Positions 33,604 to 42,906 of a stretch of 64,000 bases of DNA are shown in pieces. Made by a program: the position numbers and the translations under genes. Below the pieces are notes generated by a model that worked only from the letters and a program-made list of their open reading frames with translations, ran no database searches and was not told the origin of the DNA. Numbering within the stretch: position 1 is the stretch's first letter; each line of letters opens with the position of its first letter. Origin of the DNA: Verrucomicrobiota bacterium (lineage in GTDB: Bacteria; Verrucomicrobiota; Verrucomicrobiia; Verrucomicrobiales; DEV007); contig DAOUQC010000010.1 in the NCBI GenBank assembly GCA_030625775.1, positions 1-64,000 on the forward strand, written 5' to 3'.

Positions 33604-34724
33604 TCGATGAGTCCTTCTTTTTTCAAGTTGGATCTGACTGGCTGAAGTTTCCCTTCATCAAGATTAAAAGATTGCATCTGAATATCTTCAAGCATAAAAG
33701 CTCCTCCTTTATTGAGGTAGCACAGGCTAAGGAATCCTGTGGGCGAACGGTTTGATGCCACAAAAAGAAAGACCCGCCCCCCGAGTCCGGGTGACACCGC
33801 GACTAAATTTGCGGTTTCCCACCACTGGCTTTGCGTTGCCATATGGCTGGCAACTTCACTCGCCGCTTGTGGCAGCTTTTGCGTTACCTTGTCGAAGTCA
33901 CCTTTCTCCAGATGAGTAATCAGCTCGAAAAAATTCTCACGCAAGGGTTTAGACGTTTCGTTGTAGAGAAAACTCAGCAGTTGGGTCTGGATAATACCAA
34001 ACTGCACAACCAGAGCATCCTCATTCGTCTCACGCCCTTTGCTGGATTCCAGAATCTCCAGGCGCGGTTGCCAGTTGCGAGGTTGCTCGGATTGAAAGGA
34101 ATCCTGATAAAGCTTCAAGAATGCCGAGAGAGATTCCCGGGTGCTCAAGAGCACCGCGAGCTGCGGCGGCACCTGTTCCATCCGTAGCCATTTTGGAAGG
34201 GGTTCGACCCGACTTACATCCGAAGGATGCCTGACCACATCACCATTTACGAGCTTCGCGTGATGCACTTTAGGATTCTCACCGAGCAATCGACGCCATT
34301 CAGTAAAAAGAAATGCATCGTTCCATGGCTGGTAATAGACAACGAGTTGAGTATACGGATCGAGTCCGGTGATCCCGATGATGGATGACTGGAAGAAATT
34401 ATTCCAAAGCCGCTGCTCAGTCTGTTGATCATTCTGTAGCTCACTTGTGGTGCTGATGGTCTTCATCACCTGTTTCAAGTCGCTCGTCCCATCAGGGCTA
34501 CAAAATTTCTCCATCGCCTCGACCATATTTCCTCCGGCATGCTGACGAAACGCTTCCGCTGTCTCCAGAGCAATTCCAATGGGAATGTATTCCTGAACAG
34601 ATTCCTCCGGATTCGATTCACTCGATTTTTCCCCTTTGCATCCCGCCGCAAATAATGCCAAACAGAGCCACCCGCCGCATAGAAATCTTATACTGATTAG
34701 AAAACTTTTTGCTCGTGGCTGCAT
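33600..34724 (-). CDS. Predicted lipoprotein of unknown function
   Basis: A 374-residue exported protein. A basic N-terminus and hydrophobic core precede LALFAAGC, a possible though imperfect lipobox (Cys about residue 29). The mature part is acidic/polar and predicted helical with no recognised domain. ATG at 34724 is preferred over a GTG at 34733. First gene of the four-gene operon, its stop overlaps the next start (ATGA). Which membrane it reaches is not clear. Family unknown. Confidence 0.66.
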   Translation of the reverse strand: MQPRAKSFLISIRFLCGGWLCLALFAAGCKGEKSSESNPEESVQEYIPIGIALETAEAFRQHAGGNMVEAMEKFCSPDGTSDLKQVMKTISTTSELQNDQQTEQRLWNNFFQSSIIGITGLDPYTQLVVYYQPWNDAFLFTEWRRLLGENPKVHHAKLVNGDVVRHPSDVSRVEPLPKWLRMEQVPPQLAVLLSTRESLSAFLKLYQDSFQSEQPRNWQPRLEILESSKGRETNEDALVVQFGIIQTQLLSFLYNETSKPLRENFFELITHLEKGDFDKVTQKLPQAASEVASHMATQSQWWETANLVAVSPGLGGRVFLFVASNRSPTGFLSLCYLNKGGAFMLEDIQMQSFNLDEGKLQPVRSNLKKEGLIE

Positions 34725-34922
34725 CTGTATCACTTTTACTTTCTAGACACTCCCTTACCACGTTACGATCAGATTTTTTCTCTCTTGGGCAGGATTGGCT
34801 CAGGTCACTGAAAGAATCGAGGGAAGTAAGGACCAATTATAAGTAAAATTTCTATAGGCCTGTCATCTTCGGGTCAATGTTTTTTAGAGCTTTCTACAGC
34901 AGCCCTTTTTAAAAATCATTTT

Positions 34923-35072
34923 TTATCGAACAGCTTTTAGGCACGAGGCAGTGATATTGACCAAATACCACAGGATCCAGAAGATCACGGGGAAGATTGT
35001 TAGCTTTGAAATGGATGAAGAATATATAATGGAAACCACCACCATAAAATTGGTGATGATGGGATGGGTCAA
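34923..35072 (-). CDS. Candidate 49-residue membrane peptide
   Basis: A minus-strand frame that begins at TTG 35072 (or an in-frame ATG nine codons later), directly after the stop of the 121-residue acidic protein. It contains a hydrophobic core, FPVIFWILWYLVNITASC. No family recognised and no strong ribosome-binding site; it may simply be non-coding. Confidence 0.25.
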   Translation of the reverse strand: MTHPIITNFMVVVSIIYSSSISKLTIFPVIFWILWYLVNITASCLKAVR

Positions 35073-35096
35073 TGGCGGAGGGCAGATGCCACTGTA

Positions 35097-35462
35097 TTAA
35101 GTAAAATCAACCCAGTCAAAGATCACTGTGAGATCAATGTCAGGCCATTCCAACCAGGACAGGTCAATATCCAAGTCCAAGAACGATCCGCCCTGGGCCA
35201 AGTCGGCCAGGACCTCTCCCTTCATTTTAATATAGTCACAAATTTCGCCAAGAGCCTCGTGAATCATCGTAAAGTCTTCCGGCGATGTGAAGATACAGTA
35301 TGCCCAGCATACGTAATCAAACTGGTAGCCTAGATCGAGTGTTGCTTGCTGAACCTCTTCAGGTTTGTAGTATTTCTTCTGACCATGTTGAGCAACCAAC
35401 CTCTCACCGACATCGCTGATCAGCTGCTTCTTGTCCTTTGGTTCTAGATGGCATGCTGACAT
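35097..35462 (-). CDS. Small acidic conserved hypothetical protein
   Basis: A 121-residue protein. N-terminal residues CHLEPKDKKQLISDVGERLV are charged and helical; the core KKYYKPEEVQQA and FDYVCWAYCIFTSPEDF is followed by a low-complexity Asp/Trp tail (LDIDLSWLEWPDIDL). I recall similar small proteins in related bacteria but cannot name a family with confidence. It has no signal or membrane segment. An 11-bp inverted repeat lies 32-62 bases upstream of its start and could be its operator. Confidence 0.6.
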   Translation of the reverse strand: MSACHLEPKDKKQLISDVGERLVAQHGQKKYYKPEEVQQATLDLGYQFDYVCWAYCIFTSPEDFTMIHEALGEICDYIKMKGEVLADLAQGGSFLDLDIDLSWLEWPDIDLTVIFDWVDFT

Positions 35463-35493
35463 ACATGCAACTTAAAGAGCACCGAAAATTGAG

Positions 35494-35524
35494 CGATTAC
35501 AAACCAGCTCAACGTTTGTAATCG
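35494..35524. promoter_or_regulatory. Inverted repeat upstream of the acidic-protein gene
   Basis: CGATTACAAAC and GTTTGTAATCG, perfect 11-bp arms around a 9-base spacer, 32-62 bases upstream of the start at 35462. Operator or transcript hairpin. Confidence 0.5.
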
Positions 35525-35825
35525 GGATTCCCCCTTCCATTTTCTGACAGGAGTTCTGGAGTATTTAACTTTTCATCTTTCGGCATTTTTCAGGGCCGTT
35601 ACCATACGGAAGTATGAGTTTTTGACCATTTTGAAGTGCGGGACAGCTTTGGTTTCTGATAGCCACTAATTTTGCGCCAGCTGTGTACGAACATAGTTTT
35701 TCTGATACACTACGGGGCACAGAACACCCCTTGCTTGGCCTCGCAAGCCCCATTATTATCGAATATCATATTCCTGCAGCCAATTCTGTGAAATTTTGTA
35801 AATTCTGTCTAAAGACGCTCAACAC

Positions 35826-36554
35826 ATGAAGCCCCACGTCCAACTTGCCCAGGCCACTATTCCCAATGGCACCCGTTTCTCCCTACATAAACACGACGGG
35901 AAGTTCTACCTCAATTACAACGGGCACGAACTCATGAGCACCGACCACACCTATTCCGAGCAACTCCTGGCCGAAATCGGATGTGCCGCTCTTCTCAAGG
36001 GAAAGCCCTCACGCCCAGCCCATCCTCGCATCCTCATCGGCGGCTTGGGCATGGGCTTCACCCTCAAACGCGCCCTGGAACTCGTCCGTCGTCCCGCCAC
36101 CGTGGAAGTCGCAGAACTGATACCGGAACTCGTGGAGTGGAACCGCACTTTTCTCGTCGAACACAATGGCCCCCTCCTCGACGATGAGCGCACCAAGATC
36201 TACCACGGTGATCTCTTCGACTGCCTCTCGAGTGGTAGTAAAAACACCTACGACGTAATCCTCCTCGACATCGACAACACCCCGGACGACCTCATCACAG
36301 CCGAGAATGCGCGCCTCTATACGCCCGATTTTCTTGTGACGATTCGAAGATCCCTCAAGCCCAGTGGATGCGTGGCCTACTGGCTCTCTGAGCCTGCACC
36401 TAAGTTCAAGAAAAAGCTTAGAAAAGCACACTTCGACGTCGAAGAATTCGCCGCCAAGCCACATAAAAATTCAAAGCGTGCGCGCCACTGTATCTATATT
36501 GCCCGGCCTCGTCGTGGTGAGGCCCACACAGTTTCCGGTGGGGTAGATCGTTGA
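35826..36554 (+). CDS. Spermidine-synthase-like SAM methyltransferase-fold protein
   Basis: A 242-residue protein of the spermidine synthase (SpeE-like) fold. The N-terminal beta domain (SLHKHDGKFYLNYNGHELMSTDHTYSEQ) matches the SpeE segment that precedes the Rossmann fold. ILIGGLGMGFTL at 69-80 replaces the usual GGGDG loop; V-E-V-A-E-L follows, and VILLDIDNTPDD corresponds to the catalytic-aspartate strand. Members of this family can be aminopropyltransferases or methyltransferases of unknown substrate. It has no polyamine gene beside it. Divergent from the acidic-protein gene. Confidence 0.76.
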   Translation: MKPHVQLAQATIPNGTRFSLHKHDGKFYLNYNGHELMSTDHTYSEQLLAEIGCAALLKGKPSRPAHPRILIGGLGMGFTLKRALELVRRPATVEVAELIPELVEWNRTFLVEHNGPLLDDERTKIYHGDLFDCLSSGSKNTYDVILLDIDNTPDDLITAENARLYTPDFLVTIRRSLKPSGCVAYWLSEPAPKFKKKLRKAHFDVEEFAAKPHKNSKRARHCIYIARPRRGEAHTVSGGVDR

Positions 36555-36711
36555 CATGAAAACACTACGGGTCAGGTAGACGGTATGAATTTGCGCTCCG
36601 AGGGCTGTAGTGAGCAACTTGGCTCTATGAATTTCACGGTTGCATGACCCAGGTGCCAGTGGGAGAATTGATGTGCTAAGCCTCAACCAGAACCCAAATA
36701 ATACTCCCCAA

Positions 36712-37656
36712 ATGAAAGTGATGATGAACAACAAGATTAGCTTCTTCTTTGTCGGCATAACATTACTGACCTTGATGTCTTCAGTGCAAGCTCAAGAGAG
36801 CCGGTTTCGCTTCCTCGCAACGGGTGATTTACCCTATGCAAAAACACAGGACGTGGCGTATCGCCACTTATTAAAACAGTCCGAGAAAGAGGACTTCGCG
36901 TTCCTGATGCACGTTGGTGACTTTAAAGCACAGGCAATGCCGTGTTCGGATGAGGAGTTTCTCAAGATTCGAGATCTCTTCCGGGCCTATCCTAAACCTG
37001 TGGTCTACACACCCGGTGACAACGAATGGACAGATTGCCATGGTGTCAACGCAGACCCCATTGAACGCCTCAACAAAATACGCTCACTGTTCTACAAGGA
37101 CCCGGCAACGTTACGGTTGAAGCAGTTGAGTGTGCAGCAGCAAAGCCGCGACCCCAAATTCTCGAAGCACGTGGAAAACTACCGGTTCACCAAAGCAGGT
37201 GTCTCCTTTATTGTCGCGCATGTGGTTGGAAGCAACAACAATCATCGAACGGACGACCCGCCGTCGATGGTGGAATTCAAAGAACGCAATGCCGCCAATT
37301 TGGCGTTCCTGAAAGAGAGTTTCGCCGAAGCGATCGCCAACGACGCCCCAGGCGTGGCAGTCATTATTCATGCGAATCCCGACTTCGAAAAAGGCAGCAA
37401 GGAAGGCTTCAACGACTTCCTTGCCAGCATGCGGTCGTTTCTGTCTGAGTATCCAAGGCCGGTCGTCTGCATTCACGGCGATACTCACTATTATCGAGTG
37501 GACAAGCCGCTTAAGGACTCCAAAGGAAAACTATTCACACATTTCACTCGGCTCGAAGTCTTCGGCTCGCCAAACGTTGCCGGAGTAGCGGTTTCAGTGG
37601 ATACAAAAGACCCTCAAGTGTTTAGCTTCCGTCCGTATTATACAAACAAAGAGTAG
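36712..37656 (+). CDS. Exported calcineurin-like phosphoesterase
   Basis: A 314-residue protein with a signal peptide (about 1-27, SSVQAQ). Metallophosphoesterase motifs appear in order: GDLPY (38-42), HVGDFK (67-72), PGDNEW (101-106), and near the end GDTHYYRVD (the His metal ligand). A family substrate is not clear. ATG at 36712 is chosen; the longer frame starts at TTG 36640 with no similarity. The next gene, convergent, is a PQQ-like propeller. Confidence 0.82.
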   Translation: MKVMMNNKISFFFVGITLLTLMSSVQAQESRFRFLATGDLPYAKTQDVAYRHLLKQSEKEDFAFLMHVGDFKAQAMPCSDEEFLKIRDLFRAYPKPVVYTPGDNEWTDCHGVNADPIERLNKIRSLFYKDPATLRLKQLSVQQQSRDPKFSKHVENYRFTKAGVSFIVAHVVGSNNNHRTDDPPSMVEFKERNAANLAFLKESFAEAIANDAPGVAVIIHANPDFEKGSKEGFNDFLASMRSFLSEYPRPVVCIHGDTHYYRVDKPLKDSKGKLFTHFTRLEVFGSPNVAGVAVSVDTKDPQVFSFRPYYTNKE

Positions 37657-37690
37657 TCGCGCTCTTATAGTGGCAACCATTAGCCAGAGT

Positions 37691-37740
37691 CGTACGCCCA
37701 TTTGGACACGGACGACAATGGATCCTATCCTAAATCTTCT
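37691..37740. repeat. Diverged intergenic motif, copy 1
   Basis: GCCCATTTGGACACGG followed by ACGACAATG and AT-rich sequence. The same pattern is at about 39251-39305 (19 of 24 core bases) and about 49475-49505 (21 of 28, most differences transitions). Found by eye; not proven. Confidence 0.4.
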
Positions 37741-37817
37741 GTGAGAAAGAAAGGATTGACCGTTTTCCACGTCCATGAATCGGTCGAGCCGGTCGGCTTT
37801 CCCAGTGCTGTCGTGGC

Positions 37818-39077
37818 TTATTGCCGTATACAATAGAGATGTGTTTTACTACGGAGATACAAGGCGTCTCCACTGACAGCAGGAGAAGCCAAACCGCCAT
37901 CATCCAGGACATTTTCAGCCAGAAGTTCAAATTTAGGTGCAGCTTTTACCACTCTAGTCTTCCCGTCTATACTGAAAAAATAAATTCTATCTTCGGATAC
38001 AATAGGTGAGGCAGAATACTGACCCCGGATTCTCTCCGACCATTGAACCTCACCGGTCTTGGAATCCCAGCAAGTTGCCGTGCCTTTATCGCTCACAGCA
38101 TAGAGATAATTACCCACCAATTGAAGGGAAGGCATTTTTGGCACATCCTTATTCACTTTCCACTTTACAACAGATTCATCAAGCACCCCTTCCAGCTTGC
38201 CTGATAAAGCAACCAGGTAAGGTTTGGAAAATCCAGTCGGCAAATAAATCGTATCTCCGGAAATTACAGGCCGCGTGCTGGCTGAGTGATTGGAGTGCTC
38301 ATCAAATCGCCATAACTCCTCCCCCGACAGTGGATCATAACCGTAGATCGCCATCGCTCCCTGGCTGATCAATACCTTCCGTCCCCCGAGGGTGGTGACA
38401 TGAGGCGTCGCATAGGCTTTACGCAAATCACCATCCATCTTGGGTTTGCCATCATCCTTCAGGTCTTTAAAATCCACAGATCGCTGGGTTTTCCAACGGG
38501 TCTTGCCAGTTTGTTTGTCGAAGGCCATGACAGACTGGTGGTCGGATCCGTCATAATTCATGATCAATAGATCTTCATGAAGGATCGCAGATGAACCGGC
38601 TCCCCGAAAATGGTTGCAGATAATGTCCTCCCGCGTCCAAAGCACTTTAAAGGTCTCAGTATCCAGACAGGCAGTGCCCGGCGATCCGAAAGTGACATAG
38701 ACTTTGCCCTCTTCTATTACCGGAGTCGGAGAGGCATAAGTGTTAAACTTGTGCGCAAACTGAGGTTCGGTGATGTCAAACAACTTGCGATCCAGAAGAA
38801 TTTTTCCTGACTGCTTATCCAGGCAGAGAACAGATAATTCCTTCCCGTCGGGAGTAGCAGTCGTCAGCCAGACTTGTTTGCCATAAATGACTGGTGAGGA
38901 CCATCCACGACCATGGATGGCGGTTTTCCAAACCACATTCTTCTCTTCACTCCAGGTGGTAGGAATGTCTGCATCTTGCGTCGACCCATCCCCCATGGGG
39001 CCTCGAAACTGCGGCCAGTTTTCACCTGCCAATAAGACGGTACCAGAAAGCAATAAGATGGATAGGGTTAGTTTCAT
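37818..39077 (-). CDS. PQQ-like beta-propeller protein, secreted
   Basis: A 419-residue exported protein. The signal ends near residue 17 (LLAGE). NWPQFRGPMGDG at about 20-31 is the start motif of the planctomycete/verrucomicrobial propeller group. Several repeats of strand plus Asp/Gly loop follow (LDKQSGKILLD, FDKQTGKTRWK, YDPLSGEELWRF, WDSKTGEVQW). Only the beta-propeller fold is implied; there is no dehydrogenase active-site or PQQ ligand set. It is likely an extracytoplasmic binding or catalytic partner. It is isolated, convergent to the phosphoesterase and upstream of the sulfatase-esterase gene's end. Confidence 0.9.
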   Translation of the reverse strand: MKLTLSILLLSGTVLLAGENWPQFRGPMGDGSTQDADIPTTWSEEKNVVWKTAIHGRGWSSPVIYGKQVWLTTATPDGKELSVLCLDKQSGKILLDRKLFDITEPQFAHKFNTYASPTPVIEEGKVYVTFGSPGTACLDTETFKVLWTREDIICNHFRGAGSSAILHEDLLIMNYDGSDHQSVMAFDKQTGKTRWKTQRSVDFKDLKDDGKPKMDGDLRKAYATPHVTTLGGRKVLISQGAMAIYGYDPLSGEELWRFDEHSNHSASTRPVISGDTIYLPTGFSKPYLVALSGKLEGVLDESVVKWKVNKDVPKMPSLQLVGNYLYAVSDKGTATCWDSKTGEVQWSERIRGQYSASPIVSEDRIYFFSIDGKTRVVKAAPKFELLAENVLDDGGLASPAVSGDALYLRSKTHLYCIRQ

Positions 39078-39250
39078 AAAGTGGAATGATAGGGATTTAT
39101 TTTAAAAAAATTAGTAACAAGTTATAGCCAAAGCAGTGCCTAGGATAATTACAAATACAATTGATTGGAAGGCTCCGCAATGCCTTCTCTCACCTCGGCA
39201 TTTTCTTGTGCAAGGCTGATTATAAGACTGAGGGTTCACATGGCATACGC

Positions 39251-39305
39251 TGTACCCCATCAGGACACGGGCGAAAACGTGAGATCATTCCTGTGTCTCC
39301 TGTGA
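39251..39305. repeat. Diverged intergenic motif, copy 2
   Basis: CCCATCAGGACACGGGCGAA with a CTGTGTCTCCTGTGA tail, upstream of the PQQ-like gene start and 3-prime of the sulfatase-esterase gene. Compare 37691-37740. Confidence 0.35.
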
Positions 39306-39325
39306 CAGCTTCCTGAAATGAGCCT

Positions 39326-41575
39326 CTATTTCAGTGTTTTTCCAAAAAAAGCGTCTGCCGTTTCAATCATTTCGTCGAACCAGACTTGTTTGCCCAGAAA
39401 CGGATGCGGCGCGTCCTTGATGACAGTGAGGTCGGACTGGATACCGAGTTTCTCCATTTTCTGACGGATTTTATTCGCATGCGTGCTGGGGTCATCGTGC
39501 TCGCCGGTGATAAACCAGCATGGAGGATCACCCTTATCGAGATGGCTTAGCGGAGAAGCAAGGCGATAGGTTTCGGGTTGCTCCTCTTGTGATCCACTGA
39601 GGAACTGTTGCCAGATTTCTTTTTGGCTCGATACCTCCCGATTGCGTTCCGACATGAAGTCGGTCTGCGCCCCCATCGGCACAGCAGCCTGAATCGTGCT
39701 GCTGATACCGGCATTCCCTCCTTCACCCTCGAGCTCCCTGGCCTCACCCGAGGTCGAGAGCAAGGCGACCAAGTGCCCACCTGCCGAATGACCGATCGCT
39801 CCAATATTGTCGGGATCGATTCCGTATTCTCTGGCGTTGGCGCGCAGAAACCGGACGGCCGCTTTGCAGTCTTGAATCTGTGCCGGGAAAGGCGCTTCCC
39901 CGCTCAAGCGATAGGAAATCGTTGCCGTGACATAACCGCGTGCGGCTAGCGCCTGAGCAGGATTTGCATGATTAACCCTGCTTCCTTTCCCCCAACCGCC
40001 GCCGTGAATGCAAACCACCGCGGGCAATTCGCCCCAGGCACCCTTGGGTCGGTAAATGTCCATCTCGAGCGTGCGATCCCCATAACGGGCGTAAGTCACG
40101 TTAAGCTTCGCGTCCAGACTGTCACTCACCGCTTGCGTGATCTCGGTTCTCCCGTCAGCGCGTGGCGGAGATGTAGCCTCCCCTGCCGATCGAACATCCA
40201 GCCGCATCTCCTCCTGGAACAGAACTGTCATGCCGCGCAACTTGCGTGTGATATCACGATTGCGAACTAGGCTGGATTCCCCGGGATCCTTCGCCAGGTC
40301 ATACAATTCAAGACTGGGATTCAAATAGAGTTTCCAGTTACGCCAACGCACAGCAGCCAGCGCGCCCTGACTACCGTGATAAAAAAAAGCGTCATTGTAT
40401 TCGTTACGATTGATAATCGGTGCCCATTCACCGGGCGGATTCCACCGACGCCGAAGGGGAACTGAAGCATTCAGCGATTTCTTCATTCCAGGTGGAGGTA
40501 CGATTTTTGTTTCGCCCTTCAACAATGGACTGATGTCACGCCCGTCAATGACGCGGCCTTTTGGAACCTCGAGCCCCGCAAACGTGGCGAGCGTCGGATA
40601 CCAGTCCATGGCACGCACGACCGCCGCGGATTTCACGCCCTCCTGCAAACCCAAGCCCGGCCCCCAGGCGATCGCCGGCACACGAATACCGCCTTCGTAG
40701 GTAGAAAGTTTGCGTCCGCGAATTTTCTGTTCCGGCGTGCGACCTGGACCACGACCATTGTCGGATGCATAGATGACAATAGTGTTATCATCGATACCCA
40801 GTCGTTTCAGCGAATCAAAGATACGACCTACGTTGTGATCAAGTTCTTGAATCGCGTCACCATATTCACCCCAGTTTGAACTGCCCTTGAACTCCTCGCT
40901 CACGCCAAGTGGATGATGAAGCATAGTGTGTGGCAGATAGATGAAAAACGGCCCGTCCTTGTTCTTCTCGATGAATTGAATGGCCTCATCAGTGTAGAGC
41001 TTCGTCAGTTGCGCGGGATCGGCCGGACGCTTAACAACCTCGTCATTGCGCATCAGAGGCACTCCTCCCTGCTCCTCGAAAAAGGAGACCTCAACCGGAT
41101 CAAGATTGTGCAGCAGTCCAAAGTAGTGATCAAACCCCTGGTTGCGTGGCAGGAACGGTTCATGAAAACCAAGATGCCATTTGCCGATGCACGCGGTTGC
41201 GTAGCCGTTGTCCTTTAACAACTCGGCGATCGTCAACTCATCCGGATGGATACCCGAGCGCGAATCCGCTCTGTGTACCCATATCTCGTTGCCCACTCGA
41301 CGTGGATAACACCCGGTCAGCAAACCGGCGCGTGATGGACTGCAAATGGGAGCCGCCGCATAATAATCCGTAAAACGCGTCCCTTCCTTTGCCATCGCAT
41401 CGATCCACGGCGTATTGACTTCGGTCGCTCCATAACAACCCAGATCATAGTAGCCCTGGTCATCTACAAAGATGAAGACGATGTTGGGCTTTGTGGTTGC
41501 AGCATGAATGGGCGTGGAATAAAGCCCAAAGACAAAAGCAAGAATCAAGAGAGGTAAGAGGAATTTCCGCATCAT
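39326..41575 (-). CDS. Sulfatase fused to an alpha/beta-hydrolase esterase
   Basis: A 749-residue two-domain exported enzyme. Residues 1-25 are a signal. Residues 28-470 form an S1-type sulfatase: metal pair D38-D39, formylglycine motif C78-S-P-S-R82, then GKWHLG (131-136) and SDNGRGPGR (271-279). Residues 490-749 form a carboxylesterase/lipase: oxyanion motif HGGGWG (524-529), nucleophile S597 in GHSAGG, acid D694/D695 and H724. The fusion could remove sulfate and ester groups from the same polysaccharide. Both active sites look intact. It stands alone on the minus strand, downstream of the Ser/Thr kinase. Maturation of C78 by a formylglycine enzyme elsewhere in the genome is required. Confidence 0.93.
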   Translation of the reverse strand: MMRKFLLPLLILAFVFGLYSTPIHAATTKPNIVFIFVDDQGYYDLGCYGATEVNTPWIDAMAKEGTRFTDYYAAAPICSPSRAGLLTGCYPRRVGNEIWVHRADSRSGIHPDELTIAELLKDNGYATACIGKWHLGFHEPFLPRNQGFDHYFGLLHNLDPVEVSFFEEQGGVPLMRNDEVVKRPADPAQLTKLYTDEAIQFIEKNKDGPFFIYLPHTMLHHPLGVSEEFKGSSNWGEYGDAIQELDHNVGRIFDSLKRLGIDDNTIVIYASDNGRGPGRTPEQKIRGRKLSTYEGGIRVPAIAWGPGLGLQEGVKSAAVVRAMDWYPTLATFAGLEVPKGRVIDGRDISPLLKGETKIVPPPGMKKSLNASVPLRRRWNPPGEWAPIINRNEYNDAFFYHGSQGALAAVRWRNWKLYLNPSLELYDLAKDPGESSLVRNRDITRKLRGMTVLFQEEMRLDVRSAGEATSPPRADGRTEITQAVSDSLDAKLNVTYARYGDRTLEMDIYRPKGAWGELPAVVCIHGGGWGKGSRVNHANPAQALAARGYVTATISYRLSGEAPFPAQIQDCKAAVRFLRANAREYGIDPDNIGAIGHSAGGHLVALLSTSGEARELEGEGGNAGISSTIQAAVPMGAQTDFMSERNREVSSQKEIWQQFLSGSQEEQPETYRLASPLSHLDKGDPPCWFITGEHDDPSTHANKIRQKMEKLGIQSDLTVIKDAPHPFLGKQVWFDEMIETADAFFGKTLK

Positions 41576-41784
41576 TATTTATTATACTCCCGGAGCCGAG
41601 CAATTTGCCCAAAATTTCTGTGAGAATGGTTTTACCAACAATAAAAAAGATTAAAAGCTCCCTGCGGCTTGCTGCGGGGAACACAACGGCTCAAGCGAAG
41701 CTTAATCGCTCCATACAAGCTTGCCTTCGAAAATATTACGAACTCGCTAACTCCGTGGCAACTCCTTCCACCATAGTGATAAAA

Positions 41785-42906
41785 TTAAAACAACCAGTAC
41801 GCGACCGCTGCAATCACCAGTAAAAGGATGATTGCCAGCCCATAAAATCTTAAGCCCGATCCCCCTTCTCCTTCGTTCTCATCCTGTGATTTTTTTCCGC
41901 TGGATCTTCCAAGCAGTGGGATATTGATCGCAGGCAAAGAAAAGGACAATTTAATCTCAGGCAGGGACAAACTGAGTGGCGGCGCTGTGACTGGCACATC
42001 CTCCTCGTCCGCTCCAGACTTGATCTTCGCTATAGGCTGACTCACAATCTGATCGATGTCTGCCCGAATTGCTGACGCTGAAGGGTATCGCTGCTCCGGA
42101 TCCGGTTCCATCGCATGCTGCACCAGACCGTCCAACCTCACATCCAGTTCCGGACGCAGTTCGCTCGGCAACTTGAAATTACCTTGTGGCAATTTGCCCG
42201 TGAGCATCTGGTATAACATTACGCCCACCGCATAAAGATCGACACGATGATCAAGAATGCTTCCAGATTCCATGGCCTCAGGAGCTAGATAAAACGGCGT
42301 GCCAAGAGCAAATCCAGTAGCACTGATACCAGGATTGCTCTCATCTTCGCTCACGCCAATTTTTTTCATCAACCCAAAATCCGCAATTTTCACTCGTCCC
42401 TCTTGATTGAGTAAAATATTAGCCGGCTTGATGTCACGATGGATAATGCCAAAACCGTGAGCATAAGCGAGACCATCAAGAACGTGCGCAGTGATGGAAA
42501 GCGCATACTCTTGAGACAAGTGTCCGCCGTGATGTTGCAGGTAATTATGAATGTCCATTCCATTTACGAATTCCATTACCAGGTAAAACTGGCCGTCGGC
42601 TGTCTCGCCGAAATCATACACCGAAATAATCGCCGGGTGATCGAACCTGGCCATCACTCGAGCCTCCTGTTTGAATCGTTCGATAGGGTTCACTCCCTTA
42701 TTACTCTGTATAGCGGATTTGCAGAGAACCTTGATTGCCACATCCCGCCCAAGACCTGCCTGCCTGCCTTTAAAAACAGCCCCCATAGCCCCCCTGCCTA
42801 GGATGTCGACAACATCAAATTGCGGAAGCATTCGATCCAGTTCCGCGGCTGTGGGAAGATCCCAGTCGCCTGGTGAACGGGGTGGGGTTGAGTCTGATAA
42901 CGACAT
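41785..42906 (-). CDS. Membrane-tail Ser/Thr protein kinase
   Basis: A 373-residue Hanks-type kinase. The kinase domain (residues 30-290) is intact: Gly-rich loop GRGAMGAVFKG (37-47), K59 in VAIK, HRDIKPANIL (156-165), DFG (176-178) and the APE motif. A Pro/Ser linker and one C-terminal membrane helix (about 352-372) anchor it with the kinase in the cytoplasm. There is no sensor (PASTA) domain outside. It is probably active. No dedicated phosphatase or FHA partner is adjacent. Confidence 0.94.
   Translation of the reverse strand: MSLSDSTPPRSPGDWDLPTAAELDRMLPQFDVVDILGRGAMGAVFKGRQAGLGRDVAIKVLCKSAIQSNKGVNPIERFKQEARVMARFDHPAIISVYDFGETADGQFYLVMEFVNGMDIHNYLQHHGGHLSQEYALSITAHVLDGLAYAHGFGIIHRDIKPANILLNQEGRVKIADFGLMKKIGVSEDESNPGISATGFALGTPFYLAPEAMESGSILDHRVDLYAVGVMLYQMLTGKLPQGNFKLPSELRPELDVRLDGLVQHAMEPDPEQRYPSASAIRADIDQIVSQPIAKIKSGADEEDVPVTAPPLSLSLPEIKLSFSLPAINIPLLGRSSGKKSQDENEGEGGSGLRFYGLAIILLLVIAAVAYWLF

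Noticed and set aside
35565-35753. 62-residue minus-strand frame between the acidic protein and the spermidine-synthase-like gene
   Set aside because: Low complexity with many Lys/Cys/Pro, no known motif, and it overlaps no conserved features.
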